Below, piece after piece: positions 56,519 to 64,000 of a DNA stretch of 64,000 nt. This stretch comes from Lycium barbarum (lineage: Eukaryota; Streptophyta; Magnoliopsida; Solanales; Solanaceae). The stretch covers positions 32,083,637-32,147,636 of the forward strand of contig NC_083339.1 of assembly GCF_019175385.1 (NCBI RefSeq), read 5' to 3'. The translations under genes were made by a program, and so were the position numbers. Below the pieces are notes generated by a model. That model searched no databases. It was not told where the DNA came from and saw only the letters and a program-made list of their open reading frames with translations. The first letter of the stretch is position 1. Each line of letters opens with the position of its first letter.

Positions 56519-59500
56519 TGTTATATCCCGCATTTTTGTGCAATCGGATAATTTAAGATAATCACGGGAAGACAACAAGCAAGGCCTTATTTTTATTTTG
56601 TTTGGCATATGAGTTGTTTATGAAACTTTTGAAGTGGGAATATTAAGAAAGGTCAAGGGTATAAAGGGAAATATTCGCAATATGACTCGTGGAAATATGG
56701 AGGAAGACGAAGGGCGAATTTGGAAATTGGAAAAATAATTTTTTCATGAATTGTAGAAAAAAAATGTGTGGACTTGAGTTTGGGCCAAGTTGGCAATCCA
56801 AATTGGTGTGGGCTTAAGCCCACATCAAAGGTTAATGAATAATTTAAAAGAAGACCAAGTCTTCATAAATTCATATAATTCTCTAGAAGTTTCAAGAAGT
56901 GGAAAAACAAGAAAAGGAGGAGAAAAACCTAGAGGGCCATTTCGGCCAAGTGCAAAAATCAACAAGAAACTTGACAAAAATTCCTTCAAAAATCATTTTC
57001 TACCAAGTGGAGGGTCCTTAACAAAGTAGAGTTGTTATTGAAGCAAGAAAACCACAAATTCATAAGTTGGAAATTCAAGCAAGTTGGAGAATCAAAGAAG
57101 AAGGTAAGGATTCATCCTTTTCTTATATGTTATGGATGTTGTGCATGTTGTAGTGTATAAAAATGAGTGAAATTCATGAAGAACAAGAATATAGGTGTGT
57201 GGCCGTGCATGCCTATGTGTGTGTATGAATCATGTTTTAATTATTCTATCTAGTGTTTGGTTGTTATTGTTGTGGATGCTATGTTGATAATGGAAGTTGA
57301 ATGATTTTGGAGAGGTTGTAGTTGTGTATGCATGATGTTGGCCGTGTAGTTGTGGTGTGGTGTGGAGGAAAATGATTTAATTTTATTTAGTGTATTGGTT
57401 GTTGTTATGTGGATTCTATATTGCTAATAAAAAGCTTAATGATCTTAGAGAAATTATGGAAATTGGAGACTTGTGGTTGAAGTTTATGTAAATTGAATAC
57501 TATGTTCTTACACGTATGGAAGACAATGATATTAGTATGGTATTGTTGGAACATATATTATAAGGTTGTTATTGTTTTTATTGGAGTTGGAAGGTTTTGA
57601 AGGAAGTAGTATATTGAGTGAGTTATTATAATGTATCTTGGATTGAATATGGAAATTTTTAGTATGGTTGTTGACATTATGTTGATAGTTTGGCCGGGTT
57701 GAATTCCCGGGATTGTTGTTGATTGAAATTGGTCAAGTTGAACTTGGTGGGATGGAGTATTTACAGGGGAAATGCTGCCGGAATTTCGGTAGCCAAGTAT
57801 TATCTTAAGATTCCAATTCTAAATGCTCTAACCAAAGTTTGGTAAATATGACCAATTTGTAGATTGTGGCGGATTTGCAACTTGAATTTGGAATAGCATA
57901 AGGAGCAGAAAGAGGTATGTAAGGCTTCACCCTTCCTTCTATGGCATGTCTTAGACGTAATATGTTGGATATGAACCTCGGGGACAACTCTATTTTCCGG
58001 AATCCGCACCTAAAGTTTCCCCTCTTTCATTCAGTAGAATTGAATTAGAAAGTGTGCGAAACGTTGGAAAAACTTTCCAAACCTCTAGAACTTGCATAAA
58101 TAGGACCCGACTACCTTGAAACCCTCACAAGTAACGCCATGACATGTAATACATGTAAATTGTGCACGCTACCTCATTCGGCCCGAGGTGGGCCCATTGT
58201 TCCCGGATTTTCCTTATTGTTCCGTTTGACTTATTTTGAAGCAAAATTCAAAGGAAACTTTTGACCCTTGTCCCGATTATAAAACGATAAGTACCGTACC
58301 ATTCTAATGGAAATATGTCTATGATGACCATGATAACGATGATGCTAAGGAAGAGAATACGTCTATGATAAGTATGACAAGAATGATTCCATGACTAAGA
58401 GTCTTAGGATAAGGACCCAATGAGAATACGAAAGTATCAAACTAGTTCTTGATTTTTAATTCTATTCCTTGGTTATGACACTATCTTCTAAAGATTGCAA
58501 AGGCATGATCCCCAAGTCGTAAAGTCTCAAATGTCTATGATAGATATGTTGACGATATGTTCCTACTATGAATATGACAATATGACAATGTTAAATTATT
58601 TCTTGATATCTCAACTCTATTATGGGTAATGACTACTTTAGAGGTTCCAAGTATATGAAACGATGCCTTATGACCCTATTTTATGTTTTCTCATAAGGAC
58701 ACTCTTCATTGATAGTCTCGCCTTATGATACTAATTCCTTCAAGGTGAGGTAAAGCGGTCACGGTTATACCATAATGTAATTGGAGGTCACCGACCTTAC
58801 GTCACTCCGATGGATACATGGTTTTCTTTGGGCTCTCCTGCATGCTTATATGACACATGTATATGAGATATGAATATGTACATGGGGTGGGGAAGGGATA
58901 CATGGGGGATGGGAAGGTAAACATGTTTCATTGCCACCTGGTCAGCTGGCTTATCATCCCGGACGCGGGATGCCCGGACGCGGGATATATGGGCGAGCCG
59001 ACATTGTTCGGTGCTATGCTATGACCTGATATGATATGATATGACCTGATATGATATGACATGATATGATATGACACAATATGATATGACATGATCTCAT
59101 ATGATATGATACGATATGACATGATATGATAAGGCATGACATGATATAAGTTCTATTTTCTATGTCTATGAAAAAAAAATGTTCTTTTTAATGGGAAGGA
59201 CAAGCATGCATGGTATCCGGCCTGAAAAGGGTATTCCTATGTACAGGTTACTTTCTTGTACCACTCACTATATGTCCTATGATCCCATGATACTGTTAAT
59301 AATACCTTATGTTTCTGTTTGTATTATCTTCCATGCTTTACATACTCGGTACACTATTCGTACTGACGTCCCTTCTTGTGGACGCTGCGTTCCATGCCGC
59401 GCAGGTCAGCAGGTAGACAGACTTGACTCCTAGGAGCTTCATCAGCAGTATTGTAGCAGCGCTCCAGTTGTTCCGGAGCCTCAGTTCCTTGGTACTATTT

Positions 59501-59809
59501 TGTGTATATATGTTCGGGCACGGCAGTACTCGGCCCTTCTTATGTATATGTGTACTATGTTTAGAGGCTCGGAGACAGATATGTACAGTTAGATGTTTTG
59601 TACTTTTGATGGTCCTCGTCGCTGTGTAATGTGCTAGTAAAGTTTGCTAGCCTATGTTTATAATTATGCTGCTAATGTTAATGTTAAGCAGAAAAAAAAA
59701 GTACGGTGATGTTCATACGGCCCACTTAGTAATAACAATGAGATACGAGTTAGGGGGGTGCTCGGTACAAGTATCGAGTACTCGTCACGGCCCTAGTTGG
59801 GTCGTGACA
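56519..59809 (+). repeat. 3' LTR of F (3291 bp)
   Basis: Near-identical to 51133-54450. Differences include the number of TGATATGATATGACA units (about 59025-59148) and an altered GACGCGGGAT repeat near 58965. Confidence 0.95.
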
Positions 59810-60607
59810 GAATTTGAGTACCACTTTTCATCCTTAAACTGATGGGCAAGCAGAGAAGACCATTTAGACTTTAGAGGATATGTTGCGTGCTTGTGCAATT
59901 GATTTTGGAGGAAGTTGGGATGAACACCTACCTCTGGTGGAATTCGCTTACAACAATAGTTATCAAGCTAGTATTCAGATGGCTCCTTATGAGGCTCTTT
60001 ATGGGAGGCGTTGCAGATCTCCGTGGTTTGAACCCACTGAAGTAGAATTATTGGGTCCTGATTCAGTTCATGAGGCGATTGAAAAGGTAAATCTTATTGT
60101 GCAATGACTGAAGACCACTCAGAGTAGACAAAAGTCTTATACGGACATGAGGCATAGGGAATTGGAATTTCCTATTGGTGACAAGGTTTCTTGAAAGTGT
60201 CACCTATGAAGGGGGTAATGCGTTTTGGCAGAAAGGGCAAGCTTAGTCCTCGCTACATTGGCCCTTATGAGATTACTAAAAGAGTTGGGAAAGTAGCTTA
60301 TGAGTTGAGATTACCGGCTGAGATATCCATGGTTCATCCGGTGTTTCACATTTCGATGTTGAGGTTGTATAAACCTGACCCTTCTCATGTGTTGAACTAT
60401 GAAGAGGTTGAGATTGATGAATCCTTGTCTTATGAAGAAGAACCAGTTCAGATTTTGGATCGCTAAGTTAGAAGGTTGAGAACAAAGGATGTTGTGTCGG
60501 TTAAAGTGTTGTGGCGAAATCATAATACTGAGGAAGCTATTTGGGAAGTGAAAGAGGATATGAAAAGGAGATATCCTAACTTGTTCCCTAATTCAGGTAT
60601 GAGTTAA
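59810..60607 (+). pseudogene. pol: G pol pseudogene: integrase end and chromodomain-like tail
   Basis: Resumes after F's right target duplication with LSTTFHP, then TDGQAEKTI carrying the integrase Glu. It continues LEDMLRACAIDFGGSW, VEFAYNNSYQASIQMAPYEA, SPRYIGPYEI and HPVFHISMLRLYKPDP. The tail has VRRLR, VKVLWRN and AIWEVKEDM, typical of plant chromovirus chromodomains, and stops with TAA at 60605-60607. Stops at 59835, 59865, 60104 and 60464 and a frameshift near 60190 break it. Confidence 0.92.
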
Positions 60608-60719
60608 GTTTTGAGCTATTCGTTTGCAAGGTGATTGTGTGGTAAAAATTCGTGGTGGTTAATGACCTTCCTAGAATACGATTCTCATTCGAGGACGAAT
60701 GATCTTAAGGGGGGGATAA
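60608..60719 (+). other. G 3' leader, palindrome and polypurine tract
   Basis: CATTCG-AGGA-CGAATG at 60686-60701 (arms shortened to six), then AAGGGGGGGATAA to the 3' LTR. Confidence 0.85.
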
Positions 60720-62891
60720 TGTAACACCCCGTAAACTTGAACTAGGTGTGAATGTGTAAAAATATAGTATTAAGATGATATTATATCTATATGAATCCAT
60801 TCTTGATGAATTCTGGTGGAAGATGGTCGTTTTGAAGTCAAACCAACTAGTGAAGCTCTTAAGGCCTCTTAAATTCGCCTAAGTTTTGGTAGGTCTGTCT
60901 TCTAGGCAATTTTCATAAAAATGGGTTGCGAATTTGGAAACACTTCCTTGCTAAAATTTGTAGATCTTTGAAATAGCTTTCCAATGGTAGGTCTCCCAGC
61001 CCAAGCAAAGTTACGTACAAAAAGTTATGCCCATTTTACCGAAGCCTGTCTTCGCTGGAAATTTGGCCTGTGTTACGGTGAGACGTTACGGACCGTAACC
61101 CGTGTTACGGGACATAACATGGAACCGTAATGCCTCAAAAATCACCAGAACTCTCTGGAAATTTTCACTAAAGGACGGTCCAAAGAACGGTCCGTAACAC
61201 GAAGGACGGTCTGTCCTTCAGTGGCGTCCTTTGGCCCGTTTTCACTAGAAAAATATAAATAAGACACTTGTTTTGTTTATTCCTCCACTTTGTAAACAAC
61301 CCTAAGGACGAAAATTATTTCTCCAAGTCTTCAAATCAAAGGTAAGGACATCCTTAACATTACTAATTCATTCTAACATCAAACCCTTGATTCATAACAT
61401 GATTCTTGTGGCAAAAACCTAGGGTTTGCAACATAATTCTTCTCAAAGTGAATCAAGCTAGGGTTCGGGTGTTCTTCATTAGAAAAGTGATTTTTTAAAC
61501 CCCGTTTAACAAATTAAGGTATGTCTCTCTTTTAAAAACTTATTTTGAATGAAAATCACTTTTTGAAAGTATTGTCGGAAGTATAATTTTATTCAAGATT
61601 CTTTAATGAATGAAAGGAAAAGTAATCTTTTCATGTTTCTTGAACTCTAATTCAGGTCTAAATGCTGGTTAATGTGTGTGAGGGGATAAACCCACATTAA
61701 ACCTATATTGTAACAAATCCTATATATGTATATGATATTATGAATGTTTTCCTCTATGAGAGATGCTTAATAATGATGGCTAAGAGTTGGTAATGACATT
61801 CTCATTGATGAATTGGGACATGGAAATCTTTTGTAAAGAAGTTATACGTTTTCAAAACATTGATTGGAATGACTAATTCTTCCGATATGGCATAATGAAC
61901 TTTAATGTTATTGATGGTGTGACTACTTTGAGACAAATTGTGAATCTGCTTCTATGCCATGAACTTTGTTGTTGTATTTGCGTTGCTATTCTGGAGGAAG
62001 AGTAGCCACTATGGATCCTAGTGTATTAATTGCCTTGCCATTCGGGGGGAAGAGTGGCAACTTCCGGGTTCACTACCTGGGGTGTATTAATGGCCTTGCT
62101 ATTCGGGAGGAAGAGTAGCCACTGTGAATCCATATTCTGGTGTATTGCGCAGTGTTGTTGATGTTGAGTTGGTCCTATATGGGCGATTGTTATATCCATC
62201 TTTATTTTGGAACCGCTATTTATGCCTGACTGACTTAAAGAATAATTGAAACTGGGATTATGAAATGGCTTTGTAAACTGCTTAATAAATGATATTGAGA
62301 ATCACAAAGTTGAATGACTGTTTTTATACTATCTTTTCAGGACTGATTTCTTTATGTTTTATTATAATTTATTCTCATATTACTTATTGTCCCCGAGGCA
62401 CTCACTGAGTACCATTGTTGTCTTTGATGGTATGTTAGGTAACGGAGAAGAGCAGGTTGTTGATACTCCGGGCGTTTAGGAAGGACTTGTTGTTGCTGTT
62501 GATTTGGTGAGCCCACAGATTCATTCGTGGGACACCTTATTTATTTAATTTCATTTATTTATACTAGTTTCCGGGCTGCGTCTCGATGAGTTAGATATTT
62601 ATTCTTATTCCTAGAAGCTCTTTAGTATACATTTGAATGTGGGTAGAAGAAGAGTTGTTGTGTAACTCTTTTGGGCACGCTATCATGTTTTGGTTGAACT
62701 CTTTAAATAATACAGTCTTCCGCTGAACTAATTCGTATATTCATGAATTGTTACATTTATTTTATAAACGGTTGGAGGCAAATATTGAACCTGGTGGGTT
62801 CAAGTGTTATTATTGTGTCGTTTAGGTTCTTCCGGTGTTGTTCATGACGTCGAATGCCGGTCACGTCTAGGGTGAGTTTTGGGGCGTGACA
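60720..62891 (+). repeat. 3' LTR of G (2172 bp)
   Basis: TGTAACACCCCG to GGGGCGTGACA. Same blocks as the 5' copy, with visible divergence and loss of a short GTACGAAGTACTCAGACATACC-region segment near 62410. Noncoding. Confidence 0.95.
61254..61261 (+). promoter_or_regulatory. Candidate TATA box in G 3' LTR
   Basis: TATAAATA, same context as 41623-41630. Confidence 0.5.
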
Positions 62892-62896
62892 TTCAT
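62892..62896. repeat. Target-site duplication of G, right (TTCAT)
   Basis: Directly after GGGGCGTGACA, matching 41084-41088. Confidence 0.9.
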
Positions 62897-63050
62897 GCTT
62901 CTCTAGAACAGGTGGAGTGTGAGAGGTATGAGATGGAGCCTCATTATGGGACTCACCCTCCTCTATATGTACCGGTGGCTCCTGTTCAACCTGCCTTCCT
63001 GCCGCAATTTTGCCCTTCTGGTCGGCTGTTGCTTTGCTCTTTACCAGCAT
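62892..63050 (-). pseudogene. gag: D gag pseudogene, N-terminal segment
   Basis: The ATG at 63050-63048 matches the gag start of E in a homologous leader (ATTTCAACGATG against ATTTCAGTAATG). It encodes MLVKSKATADQKGKIAAGRQ, similar to E's basic start, then an acidic EEGESHNEAP stretch also found in E. It continues at 41088 across element G. An upstream in-frame ATG at 63062 is probably not the gag start. Confidence 0.85.
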
Positions 63051-63257
63051 CGTTGAAATCATAACATACTGTTAGGGAAAAAGAATTCTTATAACGTAGC
63101 TCTATCGCACGATCTATGGAGAAGAAAAACGGTCATTATTCCTAAATGCCCCGCAGCCTTTTGTTTATAAGCGTGGCGCGCTTCAAACCCATAAACAAGA
63201 TTCTACTGGACACGGCTCATAGACACGCCTAGGACGGAACTGCTCTGATACCACTTT
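63051..63257 (-). other. Leader and primer binding site of D
   Basis: TGGTATCAGAGC on the minus strand at 63253-63242, then a leader homologous to E, F, C and A with AGATCGTGCGATAGAGC. Confidence 0.9.
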
Positions 63258-64000
63258 TGTCACGACCCAACTAGTGGGACATGACAAGTACCCCGAGTTG
63301 GCTACCGAGCACCACTCATCATGCTATCTATCATACTCTACCTGGACATATGTCATTTTCAACATAGAACTTGTCATAAACAAATTTCTGAATCCCCCAA
63401 AATATTTATATATGCATAAGCCCACGAGGCTACAAAATGATGTAAAAAATATACATTGAAGAAGTCTCATAACATCTACAACCCACACATAAGTAACTAC
63501 AAGCCTCTGACTGAAGTACTGAAGTAATAAGAACGGGGCAGGACCCCGCCATGCTCCAAATATGTGCACAAAAGAATATACCAATAAATAGCACCTCTGA
63601 AGTAGTGGAGTGCTCTTGTGTAGCTTCTGATAGGCTCCTATGAATCCGTACTATCTCCCTGTCTACCTGTGGGCATGAACACAACATCCATAAAAGAAAA
63701 GGATGTCAGTAGGAACAATGTACTGAGTATGTAAGACATGTATGATAACATAATAAGGAAATATAGAAAGCATAAGATAAAAGGATAACTGTAACTGCTT
63801 GCCTCTGAAGGCGGAATCATGCATGCTCACGTTTTCCTTTAAAACATATCACACACACATACATAAACTGTTTGAATCAATAACATTATTAGCCCGCATC
63901 CGGGGTAATCACCTCACGTTGCCCACTAGTGGTGTCTGCCCATGCCATATAGACACGGTGTAATAAGCCACCCACCTTAGCGGTGCTGCCTGGCCATCTA
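63258..64000 (-). repeat. 5' LTR of D, runs off the window
   Basis: Ends (minus) GGGTCGTGACA at 63258. It is related to the second half of B's LTR (blocks near 13010-13260), so D and B belong to one family. The LTR start lies beyond base 64000. Confidence 0.85.

Larger units (their letters stand above)
51133..59809 (+). mobile_element. Element F: young non-autonomous LARD-like gypsy element
   Basis: Complete and flanked by GAATT. LTRs of 3318 and 3291 bp surround only 2068 bp of interior with primer site, leader, a small acidic ORF, a 5S-headed module, a G20 run, a palindrome and a polypurine tract. There is no gag and no pol. LTRs differ by rare substitutions and by indels in simple repeats, so insertion is recent compared with G. 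Confidence 0.95.
41089..62891 (+). mobile_element. Element G: Tekay-like chromovirus, complete ends, interrupted by F and an inverted-repeat insertion
   Basis: LTRs of 2188 and 2172 bp with TTCAT on both sides enclose gag, protease, RT, RNase H, integrase and a chromodomain-like tail, all broken. After removing F (8.7 kb) and the 3.8 kb insertion, G would be about 9.3 kb. LTR divergence is plainly higher than between F's LTRs, which fits F being the later arrival. Confidence 0.95.

Overview
This window looks like repeat-dense plant nuclear DNA, probably from a eudicot. The family-level guess of Solanaceae rests only on remembered LTR wording and is weak. I found no host protein gene, tRNA gene, CRISPR array or bacterial feature. 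Almost every base belongs to Ty3/gypsy LTR retrotransposons, mostly Tekay/Del-like chromoviruses (RT with an IDD core, DDE integrase, C-terminal chromodomain-like tail) and their non-autonomous relatives, stacked inside one another.

Layout, with letters assigned by me. A (+, 1-8805) is a non-autonomous element without recognisable genes; it sits in the RT of B. B (+, 8806-13669) is a chromovirus pol pseudogene plus 3' LTR, sitting in the 3' LTR of C. C (-, 13670-22370) is a non-autonomous element with an acidic ORF and a 5S-rRNA-like segment, sitting in the RNase H of D. D (-) is the old host element: pol 22371-24120, gag 40658-41088 and 62892-63050, leader 63051-63257, 5' LTR 63258 to the window end. 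E (-, 24121-34970) keeps gag but no pol, and is caught up in a 6.3 kb near-identical direct duplication (24121-30426 and 32456-38779) that also carries LTR K and solo LTR J. L (40272-40657) is an LTR scrap. G (+, 41089-62891) is a chromovirus with both LTRs, broken by a 3.8 kb LTR inverted-repeat insertion (45173-48959) and by F. F (+, 51133-59809) is a young non-autonomous element with 3.3 kb LTRs around a 2.07 kb interior. Perfect 5-bp target duplications are visible for F (GAATT), G (TTCAT) and J (CAACA).

How the parts work together. Elements A, C, D, E and F share the LTR terminus GGGTCGTGACA, a Met-tRNA-type primer site (TGGTATCAGAGC) and a homologous leader. A, B, C, F and G carry a palindrome just before the polypurine tract. 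D, B and G once encoded gag-pol and are dead. A, C, E and F look like parasites that use matching cis signals. At the position where E and D start gag, F starts a small acidic, internally repeated ORF, and C keeps a broken homologue of it downstream of the same leader. C and F also share a 5S-rRNA-headed module in their interior that E lacks at the matching position. This gag-replacing acidic ORF plus 5S module is the best candidate for something undescribed.

Limits: all homology statements come from reading by eye. Boundaries marked approximate could move by tens of bases. No identity values were computed.
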